A DNA stretch of 64,000 bases from Corticium candelabrum (taxonomy: Eukaryota; Porifera; Homoscleromorpha; Homosclerophorida; Plakinidae): assembly GCF_963422355.1 (NCBI RefSeq), contig NC_085089.1:555001-619000 (forward strand). Reading direction: 5' to 3'. This document shows, piece by piece, positions 1 through 19,149 of this stretch. The notes under the pieces are model-generated. The model did no database searches and was not told the DNA's origin. It saw nothing but the letters and a program-made list of their open reading frames with translations. Each line of letters starts with the position of its first letter. Position 1 is the stretch's first letter. Both the position numbers and the translations under genes were made by a program.

Positions 1-499
1 CAACATTGTTGGTGCACAGTTCAATAGCTTAACCATGGTTCCATCTATGACAGTGTTGGCGTGTGGTCTTAAATGCTTCTGCATGGGTACAGTTCTTCCA
101 TTCCAGTTGACCCACTATCATAGTGATGTCAGATTGAGTTTTCCAGTCATTTATGTGGACAAAGACGAAAACATTGAGAAAGTTGTGGTAGAGACACGTG
201 GGCTCTTTATGGACGACTGCTGTTCTAGAACAAAACCAGAATAGGCTGCCACGATTGTACATGTTTGTTAATCTTGTACATACGGGTGACTAGCACAAGA
301 ACAGTACATGATGCAGTTCTGGCCATGGAAACAGAGAAATTATCACGAGCCATTTGCTACTGATCAACACTTTATAAAGCGTACAGAGGCCTAACCCCTT
401 TTCTAGTGTGCGTTTTGTATGCTCGTGAAATGGTTGATAATCTCAAACGACCCCTGAATTAATTGTTTGTTGTCTGACTTGTAATTGTTTTTTAATTAG
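1..499. other. Unresolved 5' edge (intron or upstream part of RALGAPA)
   Basis: No exon could be assigned with confidence. Short open frames occur on both strands at about 29-262, but none resembles a family I recognise. A good splice acceptor (TTAATTAG) ends at 499, directly before the first exon I can support, so at least the right part is intronic. Confidence 0.5.
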
Positions 500-7487
<6,988 letters not shown>

Positions 7488-8919
7488 TCAACTGAAGCTA
7501 AGCATTCAGTCCGTGTGTAGATGAAGTTATTTAGCTGCCGCCGGCACCAGCTGATTTGACGGCAATAATTAAAATTTAGTTATACGGAAGATACGCACCG
7601 AACGCTTTGAGGCACTCAAATGTTGCCGTAGAGGCTCAGTTTTTATCGAGACGATGCAATATTATAGAAAATAACTACTTTCTAGTTCATATTGCATTCG
7701 GATGTCTCGAAATTGGACAAAGAATCGGAAGTGAAGCAGTACATATAATTATCTTTTTTGTTACAAAATCTCGTGTTACACAATTGCAGTAGAGTTTCTG
7801 CTGACGATGCAGTAAAGCGTGTGACGTTTGTCGATCGGGTTGTGAGATGTTTGTGACGGTGTAGAGAAACAGGTAGACCATGCATAGTCTAGGGAGGGTG
7901 AAGCGGGGTCGGGAGCTGGCGAGGGCTAAACTTAAAGCTTCTTCTAGCATTGGAGATTTTGTCGTGTTATGATGGCAGGCAGTGCTAGCAGCTAGTAGGT
8001 GGTAAGTTTGTTGATTAAATTAAGTTGCTCTAGTAGTAGCCGAAACTGCAGCATTTTGAAATATGTATAATTGTTAACCATCTCCGAGGTTATCGCATAG
8101 CAGAGATGCCGTAAGTCGTAGTACATTTGAACATTACAGACCGTGTATCGAACGAGATTCAGAAAAGAACGGCGACGAACAGTCAATTGGTCGCGATGAT
8201 TATCGCGATTTCCTTTGATAGGCCGTATTTCTTGATATCCACCGGCCTAGTTAACCGATGGAGCATAGCTATTATCCTGGTCGTGAAACGTACGAAGGGT
8301 GCCGGTAAGCATGCGCAGAGAGTTGCTAAATACGATCTCGACCTTGAAGAGTTCCAACCAGTCTTCTGAGAGAGAACATCCTTGCAGTGACTGAGTCTTC
8401 TGTAACCAGATCGTTCTGCACTACGCATTGTACGTCGAAACTACGTCTTTTCTCTTCATTCTATCACACGAAAGGTTACGGTAAGCTGCTGATCGAGCGC
8501 GCTCAGTTAATTAAAGCTAATAAATGTCTGCCTTTACTCGACCTCCAGCAGTTTCACCAGCGAGAAGCTGGATGAGATGGTGGAGGCTCAGTCGGTGGAA
8601 GTAAATGAAACCGACCTCTACTGGATCGACGATCCGGTCTATTTGTTAATTGAGCTAGTGGAAGCCAACAACACGCCGCATGCGATCTTTTTATTAAAAC
8701 AAACAAACAACGCGTTTGTACGATATTGACAGTGCTAAATTGCAAGAAGACGCATACAGATGTGCAGAGGATGGTGAAACTGAGCGTCATAGAACTGCAT
8801 GTGGATAAAGATGGTAGTTATCCTGGTGGGCTGTCTAAATACTTTTATCTAGGGTTTGTGTTGTCTAATCTCTAGGGCAAAAAGACCTCATGACTTACTG
8901 CATAGGCAGGGATCGAAGT
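7488..8919. other. RALGAPA 3' flank and spacer, nothing recognised
   Basis: The 3' untranslated region of RALGAPA must lie at its left. No ORF here has a family signature I trust. A short frame around 8470-8500 reads KGYGKLLIE, like the acetyl-CoA loop of MYST acetyltransferases, but the surrounding sequence does not support a gene. Confidence 0.5.
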
Positions 8920-9576
8920 AGCCTCGAATTTCCAGACCAGAGAGCGCGAACTCTAGTCTGGACCGAGTCGATATTAAAATGATTTCAGAAGTATTTATCA
9001 AAAGTAATGGTAAATGGTGTCTAACGGCGTAGGATCGTTTTACCTAGATCAACATATCATTTGTAAATGCCATGAGATCTCACGAACAAAGAGACGTCTG
9101 TTGTGTTTGCGGCGATATCTTGGTGAACGGCATGAAACGACGACTCTTTGATTCTTCGGCAGACCGCTAGCTAGTCTAGCCGCGACTAGCGAGGCTACCG
9201 CTCAACCAGTTGTCAAAGGTGATGGTCTAGCGACGCTGCTGTGCATGTCCTGTCACCGCAAGCTTGAAAATATCAAAGAACTGAAGCTGAAAACTAAGAT
9301 GTGTGTGTGTGTGTGCAGAGTCTGATCATTGTTCTGGCATGCAGAGTTTAGTCATTGTTCTGGCGTGCACTTAGCCGCCCACGAGGCTTTCACACGCGTG
9401 CAATCAGTGCTAGTGCACTTAGCATAACCAATTATTGCTAAGCCAATCAGAATTTACAACCAAGATTCGGGTTGTAGAAGCTGATTGGCTAAGAAGGGCT
9501 ATTTCCGAAATCATTTTAGTATCGACTTGGTCCAGACTAGAGTTCGCGCGCTCCCTGGTCTGGAAGTTCGAGGCTA
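8920..9576. mobile_element. Mutator-like non-autonomous DNA transposon (long TIRs, 9-bp TSD)
   Basis: The ends are inverted copies of about 70 bp, starting TAGCCTCGAA on the left and finishing TTCGAGGCTA on the right, with few mismatches. The 9-bp sequence GGATCGAAG is present directly outside both ends (8911-8919 and 9577-9585). Long TIRs plus 9-bp target duplications are typical of Mutator-like elements. Inside are a decayed zinc-finger-like coding remnant (about 9070-9300), a short (GT)n followed by two copies of a 25-bp repeat (about 9301-9365), and a second hairpin around AGCCAATCAG (about 9430-9500). Confidence 0.85.
9070..9300 (+). pseudogene. Decayed zinc-finger-like exon inside the 8920-9576 element
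   Basis: Starting at an ATG near 9070 the frame reads CCVCGDILVNGMKRRLFDSS. One apparent indel near 9158 then moves the frame, and it continues to LLCMSCHRKLENIKELK. The paired CxxC motifs and the C-terminal helix resemble N-terminal zinc-binding domains of transposon proteins. This is a remnant of what an autonomous relative may encode; the function is not established. Confidence 0.4.
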
Positions 9577-9585
9577 GGATCGAAG

Positions 9586-10711
9586 TCTTATAGTATTCCT
9601 TTATAGGTGGAAGTCTTCATTCTATAAATGATGAGATCTTCCTGTACCTCTTCCCACGAGTCTAATACAGGAGTCGCACTAAAGTTACACTAAAAATTTA
9701 GTGACGCATGTTCGGAGCTGGCGCAATAAATGTTTGGAGTTTCGAGGCTACCTCGGATACCCTTGTAGTTGCACGATCGATGTCTTGGCTAAACTTTGTG
9801 CTATAACCCTCGCTTATTAGGGAATGCATGCCTTTGTATAGGAGGTATACTGCTTACAATATGCCTTCTAAATAAAAAGCGGGGGTGTCAAAATTATCAA
9901 AATAACGTCGAATCCGCTATCTAGATAGAGACCGATCGCCACAAAACGATAGATGCAGACACTGTTCTACATAATGCGCGGTTTGGATTTTCGATCTTGG
10001 TGTGTTGGCCGTGTCTAGAGAGGATCCGACGTTTGGAACACATCACTATTACGCGCGTTTTTCGATCATATCAGACTGCCGTAAGCATAAAGCAGTTACA
10101 CCCCTAAATTTATCTGTGTTTTTGGGCAACGCCTGGTACCTCTTTTCTCGCGCGCGCACGCACGCACGCACACACACACACAGCACATGCAGGTCAGTGT
10201 CTAGAGTTAGAAAGTAATCATTGTTTAATAATTGTAGTATTGACAAATCACCTCTAATATATGTTTACTTACCCAACTTGTACAGCCTCGAATGCATCAA
10301 GATGGCAAGCGATATGCATACGGTATGTATACGTATATATGCTGTTACTAGGCAGCAATTGGCTTTTAATGCACTCACCTAACTATATACTATGGGAGCT
10401 TTGCTCTATAGTGGACATCTCAAAATGATGCGTACAGTACAGTATACCCTCCACTCTAGAGTCTAGCACAACTGACGTCACGCATCACACACAGCTAGAG
10501 ATTGCCACTCCAAGGGTCGACAGTTAAATTAATCTTGTGTAATTGCGATATCGGAGTGTACTTTAGTGTCCGCGCTCACAAAGCAGTGCGTGCCGACTTG
10601 CAGCTGAGTCGTGCACATCTCCATGTGTTACTAGCACGTGAGCGACTGTATTCATTGCCAGCCGCCGCCTCCATCTCCAGAGCGTGGTTTGAGACAGCAG
10701 GCTCGAAGACA
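9586..10711. other. Spacer upstream of receptor gene A
   Basis: Holds a short CG/CA-rich repeat at about 10151-10182 and otherwise unique sequence. Promoter elements for gene A should lie here, but no specific site can be defended. Confidence 0.4.
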
Positions 10712-13491
10712 ATGTTTTGGCGGAGCATATTGCCAGTACTGTGTCTTGGTAAGATATCGGACATTTGTGGTGCACTCAAAACTATAATGCACACCGATTG
10801 TGACACTCACAGCTGCATTTTCTTCTAGTTTGTTCTTCTCTGCGATGCACCAATGCAAACCCATGTAAGCTGATCCCTATACGTTGTGCTCGATGCATGC
10901 GCGTGTTCGCATGCAGTTTAAAGCAACGATTTGTGTCTTGTGATGCAGATTGTCCTGCTCAATGGACGCCGTACATGAACTCGTGCTACCAGCTACGCGG
11001 GCAAACGAGCTTCACTGCAAAAATCTGGGTCGCTGCGCGTTCTGATTGCCGCAGAAACACGCCGATGGCCACGGGCTACTTGGCAAGCATACACTCGCAA
11101 CAAGAACAGAACTTCGTGCAAACGATGATACAGGGGACCGTCAACATTTCTAACGTGCAGTCCGTCTTTCTTGGTTTGTCGTCGCGCAGGTCGAGCGGTG
11201 GCTACGGATGGAGCGACGGCACGGCCGTGTCGTACACACACTGGAAGTCCGGTTTCGTCACCGAGCAGGGCAAGCAGTGCATCGCAATTGGAACGAGCAA
11301 CGGATACTGGAACGACAGAAACTGCGACGACAGGGCGGCTTATGTATGCAAAATGAGGATGAGTACGTTACTCGTCATTTTGTTGATGACTTATGCACAC
11401 CATGCGAGTCTAATGTCGCATTTCTAGTTAACTCGACCGTCTCACCAACTCGGGCTCCTCCTACGAAAGGTATGAAAAATGGCGTACGTTGTTTGCTGTC
11501 GTTTTGCCTTCACTTTTGACATCACGCTTGTATAGCGAGTGTCTATTGCCCGTCCGGCTGGGATCAGTATGCCGACCGTTGCTATTGGTACAGCAATTCT
11601 AATCGTGCGACCTACGACACGGCCATCTCGTACTGTCAGGCGAGAGGTGGAGATCTCGTCAGTATCAACAGCGTGTACGAACAAGCGTACGTGTTGGCGA
11701 AATTGCGTGGAAAAGGCAACGTTTGGCTCGGACTGAATGATATCAGCAGAGAAGGCGAATACGTATGGACAGATGGCAGTGACGTCTCGTCAGTTTGAGT
11801 GCATGTCGTTTGTAAGAACGCGTTCGCGCGTAAAAACAAATTTTTGGTGTTTGTTTTAGATTTACCGATTGGGGATTTGGCGAGCCGAACAGTCACGCAG
11901 ACCACGAAGACTGTGTCGAGTTGACGGCGAGTACGGGGCTTTGGAATGATCGCGTGTGTTCGGGAACACTCTCTTACATGTGTGAGAAGGCCGCAAGTGA
12001 GTGATAATTCCGTCGTCGACATGTGTTGAGGTCTTCTCTCTTATCTTTACTCTATTTTACAGCTCAAATATACCCTCCTGCATCTACAGGTAATGCCGCA
12101 CGTATTATTATGTATATTATAAATAATATTTTTTATTATGTTATATTATAAATAATATTATTATTATATATATTATAAAAAAACTTATTGTCGTCCTCAA
12201 CCAGATCAGTCTGGTTTGTATAGTCTATTACAAGTACCGAAAGCAAACCCTGCTTCAGAAGTACTTAGACCACTTCAGAAGTACTTATATTATTATTAGT
12301 ATGTGTGTCGTGCTCAACCAGATCAGTCCGGTTTGTATAGTCTATTACAAGTACCGAAAGCAAACCCTGCTTCAGAAGTACTTAGACTACTTCAGAAGTA
12401 CTTATATTATTATTATTATGTGTGTCGTGCTCAACCAGATCAGTCTGGTTTGTAAAGTCTATTACAAGTACCGGAGCAAACCCTGCTTCAGAAGTACTTA
12501 GACCATCACGGCTGTCTAGAAAGAAGACACGACTTTACGAAGGATCCGAGTAGATCCCAGAAGCACTGTTTTCTGTAAGTGCTGCAGGTTGTGATGACCT
12601 GGAATAATGTCCAGCCACCGTGCAATACCTGCGTGCACTGTGCCCAAAGCTCCCAAGACCACCGGAACCACCAGTGTTCGACAATGCCACATGCGGCTTA
12701 TCTCCACTCGCAAGTCGCTGTACTTCGCCAACTTCTCAGCATGTTTCTTGCCAATGTTGCCATCAGCAGGACAGCTGATATCAATTGTTTGTCTTCCTAT
12801 TTCTGAGACAGATGTCTGGACGATTGGCTTTGATCTTCCTGGCAGTGGGGATGGTGGTATCTCACATCATAGTAATGTCATCCGTCTCCACAAGTCTATC
12901 AGGATGATGCCGGTACCATCTGCTCTCCACTGGAACCCCAAAATGGCGACAAACATCCCAGTGAATGATGGAGGCCACCTGATTGTGTCGATCAGTGTAG
13001 TCCATCGGTGCCAAAGCACTACAGCCTGCCACAATGTGGTCGACTGTTTCCAGGCCTACACTGCACATGCGGCAAGTAGGACTGACATCACGATGTAGAA
13101 TCTTGCACTCATAGTACCGAGTCATGCACTCATAGTACCCACCACCCCGCAGGTGAGCCCAGCGGGGTACATGTTTTCGTGTAGTCCATACGGCGATCAA
13201 TGACTAGCCAATTCGATATAGATTGCAGGCATTACGGTGACCGCGAACTCGTGGACAGCACGCCTAGTGGATATCAACGACCACCAGGAAAGCACTGAAC
13301 GTCATCGTCAACGGACCGTTCGCCAGACCACAGAAACTCCCCAACGACTGAAACGAGTCATAGTCTCATGGATAAAGCTAGAGAAACATGAGAGAGAAAG
13401 ACAGACAAATTTCATAATTTACTATCGGGTTTGAACACCCAAACCATGGAGTGGTAGCCATTGTCGCTACCACTAAGCCACGGTGGTGACA

Positions 13492-13532
<41 letters not shown>

Positions 13533-16500
13533 GTATATTATAAATAATATTATTACTCTAGTATAATTATATGAATATTATTTCAGCAACAAATTGTCCA
13601 ACTGGCTGGCTTTCATACAACGGTCACTGCTATTTCTTTAATGCTCATGCCAATTTGAACAACACGATGGCCCAGTCGTACTGTGTGTCTCAAAATTCTC
13701 ATCTTGCTCATATCAATGATATCTATGAGAACGCTTGGATCGCTAGTCAGTATCCGTTGGTTGGAGGCATGCCTATTAGAAACAATCGCTCTACTCACTT
13801 TTGGATCGGACTCAATGATCTAAAAACTGAAGGACTTTACACGTGGACGGACGGTTATCCTGTCGAGATCACGTCGTGGAGGAAAGGAGAACCGAATGAT
13901 TATAATCACGGAGAAGACTGCGTTGAGTTCTTTTTGCTTCCGTCGTCTCGTCTGATCAACGGTGTGTGGAATGATCTGTTTTGCAACCAGAAGTTGGGAG
14001 TCTTGTGTGAACGACGACAGAGTGAGCTAGAGTTGTCGAGTGTTTGTTTGAGAGCAATTTGAATAAAATTTTGTTATTTAATTAAATTTGCAGCAAACGC
14101 TCGTCCAACTACGGCTCCTCAACCTACAACAGCAGGTACATGTATGTATTGTAATGTTGTTTGTATATTATATTGCATGAGAATGTCATTGAGTATGAAG
14201 TACTATATAGAGGATGTTCACTACAGCGCCCGGTAATTGTCCTAATGGACTCCTTCTTTTCAACAACTATTGCTACATGTTCAAGTCTCTTCTTCGACTC
14301 AGTTGGACTCAAGCCGTTCAGCGATGTCGACAGTACGGGGCTGATCTCATTAGCATACACAGCACGGCCGAACAGAACTTTGTTATGAAGCATGCCATAA
14401 GTTCTGGCTTCTCGCGATCTCTATGGATTGGTCTCGGTGATCGCAATGTCGAAGGAGGTTACGTGTGGTCGGATGGCAGTCCAGTGCAATACACAAACTG
14501 GAACAATAATGAACCAAACAACTACTACGGACAAGAAGACTGCGTTGAAGCTTATTTGTCTAGAAACAACAAAAATTGGAATGACCAGACTTGCGAGCAA
14601 CTTCGATATTTTGGCTGTAAGATCAAGTTAGGTAGAAACAATTGTGAGATAACACAGTGAAACGGACATGTTGATAATCATATTGTGCATGTGTAGGAAA
14701 GACGTTGATTATGCCAACAGCTACGGCTCCATCGTATAGTGAGATCAAACTTCATGCAGTCACAATTTCACTTGTTATTGTATGTTTGTATGTATATTAG
14801 TCGGTTATCCGTGTTCAGCGTCGTCTAACACATATTCTCACGGTCCTTATTGCTATACAATAGTTAAAGATCCAAAAATTTGGAGCGCTGCTTCGCAAGA
14901 CTGTAAAGCGAATTACAACGGTCATCTCGTCAGCATTACAAGTTTGGATGAAGAAGAATTTTTAGCCAATACGGTCAAGACCATCAATGACACATCTCTC
15001 ACAACTCACGCATGGATTGGGTTAAACGATCAGGGCAAGGAAGGAACGTTTGAGTGGTCAGACGGTTCTCCGATAAACTTCATCTATTGGTATCAAGGTG
15101 AACCAAACAACGTTCAGAGTGAAGACTGCGTAGAGCTTGTGAAAGGATTGTACTGGAACGACATTGCTTGCTCAGAAACTTACTCATACATTTGCAAATC
15201 TGTTAGAAGTAAGTGTATGACGTGCCAATTATATAAGAAATTGAATATGATATGATGTTGATTGTTAAGGTGGTGTTACCGTTTCCCCTCCCAACTACAA
15301 CAACGTGACCATTTGGGGTAAAATTAGTTCTTGTCTATGATTAGAATAACAACGAAGTGTCTATGTAGGGTATTGTCCTGACGGTTGGCAAACGTTCGGA
15401 TCATATTGCTATCAGCTCAACAAAGCAGCCATGACGTGGCCTGACGCTGAGAAAACTTGTGTAACCTCGGGTGGTCACTTAACCAGCATTCTCACGACAG
15501 CCGAGAGCACCTTCATCCAGCGCCACGTTATGAATAGTGTCCAAAACGCCTGGATTGGTTTGAATGATCGTGAAAACGAGCACACGTTTGTGTGGACGGA
15601 TGGTTCACCGGTTATGATAGTTTCTTGGTGGAGAAATCAACCTAATGATTATGATGGCCAACAGAACTGTGTTTATATGAACAGAGCACAAGGTCGTTGG
15701 AATGACATCACATGCGGTCGTAAATATTCTTTTGTTTGTAAAATGCCAAAAAGTAAGCAACAGGCTCGAAACCATCATAATAAATTCTAATATTTGAATA
15801 ATTTTATTTCTTGACAGTTCACTATCCGAGCACAGCTCCTCCATCCGTTCCTCCAGGTAATAATAATTCATATATAATTTTGTTTAGCTGTGTGCAATAC
15901 GTTGGTTTTTATGTGATAGCGTATACGGCAACTTGTGTGTCAACGTACGATCAGTGTGTGCGGGCGAACAAGGGATGTCAACGAGTGACTTGTCCAAGCT
16001 ATTGCCAAACTGGTGATGTGTACGGATGGCAGATTTATAGTAGTGATTCCAGTATTTGTCGTGCCGCAACTCAGGCAGGATTGCTCATGAAGAATTCTAG
16101 TAAGATATATCTAGAGTTAAACTGTGATGTGGGTTGTGTGATGTGGTGTGGTGGTGGTGTGATGGTTGGTTGTGGTGTGGTGGTGTGGTGGTGTCATGTG
16201 GTGGTGTGGTGTGGTGTAATGGTGGTGTGATGGCTGTAGTGTGGTGTGGTGGTGTGGTGTGGTGGTGTGGTGTGGTGGTGTGGTGTGCGTGGTGTGGTGT
16301 GGTATGGTGTAGTGTGGTGGTATGTGGTGTGGTGGTATGGTGTGGCGTGGTGGTGTGGTGTGGTGTGGTGGTGGTGGTGGTGTGATGGTTGGTTGTGGTG
16401 TGGTGGTGTGGTGTGGTGGTGTGGTGTGGTGTGGGATTGTGTGGTGTGGTGTGACGTACGTGGTGTGGTGTGGTGTGGTGATTGTATGTGTGTGTGTCAT

Positions 16501-18151
16501 CTAATTTGTTCTGGTCTATTTCAGGTAGTACGGTGATTGACGTGTTACCCTTAGAAGGTCGTGATTTCTACAGTTCTGCAATTGAAAATGGCGTCTTCTC
16601 AATGTCACACGGCCTGTCAGACATGTCCTTCTCTTTCAAGTTGCAATCTGGCGGTAAATAATTTAGTGATAATCCAATAATTTAATATTTATTTAAATCT
16701 CTTGTATACATTCAGGTATGTGTGATCCAGGCTGGATCTCTAATGGTCATGCTTGCTATCTGTTTGTTGCAAGTTCAAACACTGCGTCTCGGTCTTGGTC
16801 TCAAGCTCAAAAAACGTGTCGTTCTCTTGGTGCTTATGTCACTGTCGTTGATAGCGCGCAGGAGCAGGCATTCGTTCAGTCTCAGCTGCCACCCGCAGCT
16901 GGTCAAGTGTGGATTGGACTCATCGACAAGTATCGGAGAGGCAGTTTTGTTTGGACGGATGGTACACCCTTGCAGTTTAACGTGTGGGGGGACGGTCAAC
17001 CTGTTTACTCCTCTCAAAGCAAGCAAAATTGTGTTCTCATGAATCCTAATGGTGGACAAAAAGCAGGCACGTGGATTACTGCAGATTGTTCCAGTGTGGC
17101 AGGATACATATGCGAGAAATTCGTTGGTAAGATGCTTTAGTGTATAGGCGCTTGTAAGAAAATTTCAGCATTTGTTATTTACAGAAACTGGCGTGCCTAC
17201 TACTATTACAATAATTCAAGGTTTGATATATACTAGCTTTAACAATAACATTAAGTTGAGAAATAATCGCTCTAATTTCCTTATTCAGGAGGTTGTCCGG
17301 ACGGTTGGGTGTTACTGGATGACACTTGTTACTGGGCTACTCGTCCCGACTGTGTCGGTGATTGCTTTCTGCCGTGGTCCAATGCTCGTGCAGCATGCAT
17401 GGCAATGGTTCCCGGTGCCGACCTAACGAGTGTTAACACTTACAATGAGCTGATACAAGCACAATACGTACTGCCGAGACTTGGCTGGGGAGACGTGTGG
17501 ATTGGACTGAATGACATTAAAACGGAAGGTGCATACGTTTGGTCGGACGGCAGTCCGGTCGGAGAGAGAGGATTGGATTGGGCGCCGGGTGAGCCCAACG
17601 ACAAGAACAAAACTCAGAACTGTGTCGCTATGCTGTCGGATGGCACAATAACCGATCAGGATTGCTCGATACCATATCCTTTCGCTTGTGAAATACCGCT
17701 ATCTGCTTCTCCTCATCATCAAAGTAAGTGCAACTAATGACGCATCCCTATACTCAATATATAGTTAATGTACAGTACAGTGTACTGCTATCGTCTGTTT
17801 TTCCAAGTAGAGTGCAACTATTGACTTACCGCTGTAGTTATTCATTAATTAATGCACATACTGTACCTTTATACACTCCAGAGTCATTGATGTTAATTCT
17901 TGAAATTTTGTATTGAACCTCTAGAGAGCAGTGGAGGTCTGTCATCGGGCGGTATAGCTGGACTCGTGATCGGCATGCTTGCGACTGTAATTATTGTCGT
18001 TATTGTCACTATTATTATGCGTAAACGTCGAGGCGCAACTTCTGTCGGACGTTACACTACAATGGAGCATGATGGCGATGATCACGATGAGGGACTGTTG
18101 GGTCGTAGCGATGCTACAGATGACGACGACGAGGAGTTGGTGAAGGCCTAA
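10712..18151 (+). CDS. Receptor A: 8 C-type lectin domains + LCCL, single-pass membrane protein
   Basis: About 1,390 residues in 21 exons. The signal peptide starts MFWRSILPVLCL (10712-10748) and continues in 10829-10864. CTLD exons: 1, 10950-11362; 2, 11536-11788 plus 11860-11996; 3, 13587-14021; 4, 14227-14631; 5, 14801-15208; 6, 15369-15752; 7, 16716-17126; 8, 17289-17723. Pro/Thr-rich linker exons separate most of them. An LCCL domain (15920-16099 and 16525-16653; motif SDSSICRAA) sits between CTLD6 and CTLD7. The last exon (17925-18151) holds the membrane helix (GIAGLVIGMLATVIIVV), a KRR stop-transfer and an acidic tail with YTTM and DEGLL. CTLDs show WIGLND, WND and paired cysteines. 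Sugar-loop tripeptides: none in CTLD1, EPN in 2-5 and 8, QPN in 6, QPV in 7. The family binds glycans, often with calcium; the ligand is unknown. The start is the first ATG that gives a signal peptide. Confidence 0.9.
12131..13523 (-). mobile_element. 5'-truncated non-LTR retrotransposon in intron of gene A
   Basis: On the - strand, frames at 12862-13200 and 12516-12850 encode the C-terminal region downstream of a non-LTR reverse transcriptase, including CRMCSVGLETVDHIVAGC, then VVLGALGTV and KTVLLGSTRILRKV. The frame is broken between them. A 28-bp sequence is repeated exactly at 12103-12130 and 13524-13551 and looks like the target duplication. The insertion lies in the intron before the CTLD3 exon and is antisense to the gene. 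Confidence 0.8.
12190..12507. repeat. Three tandem copies of a ~117-bp unit
   Basis: Units start near 12190, 12307 and 12424 and differ at few positions; each contains CTCAACCAGATCAGT and CTTCAGAAGTACTTAGAC. They adjoin the 3' end of the antisense retrotransposon and may be its multiplied 3' untranslated region. Confidence 0.9.
13496..13531. repeat. (ATT)n microsatellite
   Basis: Pure ATT/TTA run overlapping the right copy of the 28-bp flanking repeat of the retrotransposon. Confidence 0.9.
16120..16500. repeat. GGTGT-type minisatellite, strongly G/T-biased
   Basis: About 380 bp made almost only of GTGGTGTGGTG-like units with very few C or A bases on the + strand. It fills most of the intron that splits the LCCL domain of gene A (16100-16524). 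The many GG pairs could allow two-tetrad quadruplex folding in the transcript. Confidence 0.92.
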
Positions 18152-18712
18152 CGTTTCTAAATGCCGAAACATACACGAATCAATACACTGAGGGTAGCTG
18201 TTCGTCATATTTTGGAACATGTTTGCTTTTTATTCGCTGGTGTGCAGTTGTTGGTCTCTAGACGGTAGATGTACATTGATGTCAAATATTTGCTTATAAC
18301 AATTAAGGCGGGCGGTACTCTACTAGATCCATTATGTGTAAAGCGATTGAATCTATGAAAGCATGCACTGGCTTTGTCATTACAAATAATTCCTTCGAGT
18401 GGACAAATAATTCCTTCGAGCAGAGAACATGTTAGGCGTGCAATTCACGCAGCACTTTTTCGTACTGCCTTTCTTCGTATCCGGACTTCGCAGCTACATC
18501 ATGAAGGAGGATCGAGGATGAGATGCTTTCTGTAGATAAAAACAGGAGACGTGGAAAGGCCGAGATTGCATATACATCGGTTGTCTTGTACGAGAGTAAG
18601 GGCGTGGAGCGACTCGCAAGTTGGGGGAGGGCAACGGAGCACGTGAACTGTAGGGTGATCTTTCAGTAAGCATTTTCTGTCAAAAAGCGCTTTCTGATGT
18701 CACTCCTCTTAG
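18152..18712. other. Gene A 3' flank
   Basis: Probable 3' untranslated region and spacer. A short direct repeat, ACAAATAATTCCTTCGAG, occurs twice in tandem near 18384-18420. No gene seen. Confidence 0.5.
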
Positions 18713-19009
18713 CAGGGACGTACCCAGGATTTATTTGATAGGGTTTCCAAAGTTAATATTAACAAAAATTAATATTAATATTAGTATGAATAACGCAAAG
18801 CAGCTTAGTTGTCAATCACGTCTAAATCTTGTTTGCTACAGCTGCAGAGCATCAATTTATGGATCTAACAAATATTTTTAATTAATTAAGATAATCTACA
18901 GTACCGTCTCTAAAATTGAAAACGTATCTAAAGAAGGTAAAATGAGGGTGACGCCCACCTCTTGGTGGGGTTTCCGGGCAACCTGGAAACATGCCTAGGT
19001 ACGCCCCTG
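18713..19009. mobile_element. hAT-like MITE
   Basis: The left end reads CAGGGACGTACCCAGG; the reverse complement of the right end reads CAGGGGCGTACCTAGG. This matches the CAGGGGCG-type ends common in hAT elements. CTTAG flanks both sides (18708-18712 and 19010-19014), shorter than the usual 8-bp hAT duplication. The 297-bp interior has no coding capacity. Confidence 0.65.
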
Positions 19010-19149
19010 CTTAGGCAACAGAAACTAAGCGCTTAAACATCTATAGTTCTGGTGAACACTGCGTACAAAAAGTTCTTTGCAGTTGTTGATCGTCAAGTTG
19101 GGTGAACATCTCCCTACCTCGCAGCCACTGGCGAGTAGCTCTAGTGCAA

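Noticed and set aside
29..262. Overlapping open frames on both strands at the left edge
   Set aside because: Neither shows a family signature nor clear splice sites. The region cannot be assigned without sequence to the left.
8387..8575. A KGYGKLLIE stretch similar to the acetyl-CoA loop of MYST acetyltransferases
   Set aside because: Only nine residues match. The upstream and downstream residues do not follow the family, and no splice pattern supports a gene.
16117..16536. Frames rich in Trp-Cys-Gly-Val or His-Thr-Thr-Pro
   Set aside because: Artefacts of the GGTGT minisatellite in the LCCL intron of gene A.
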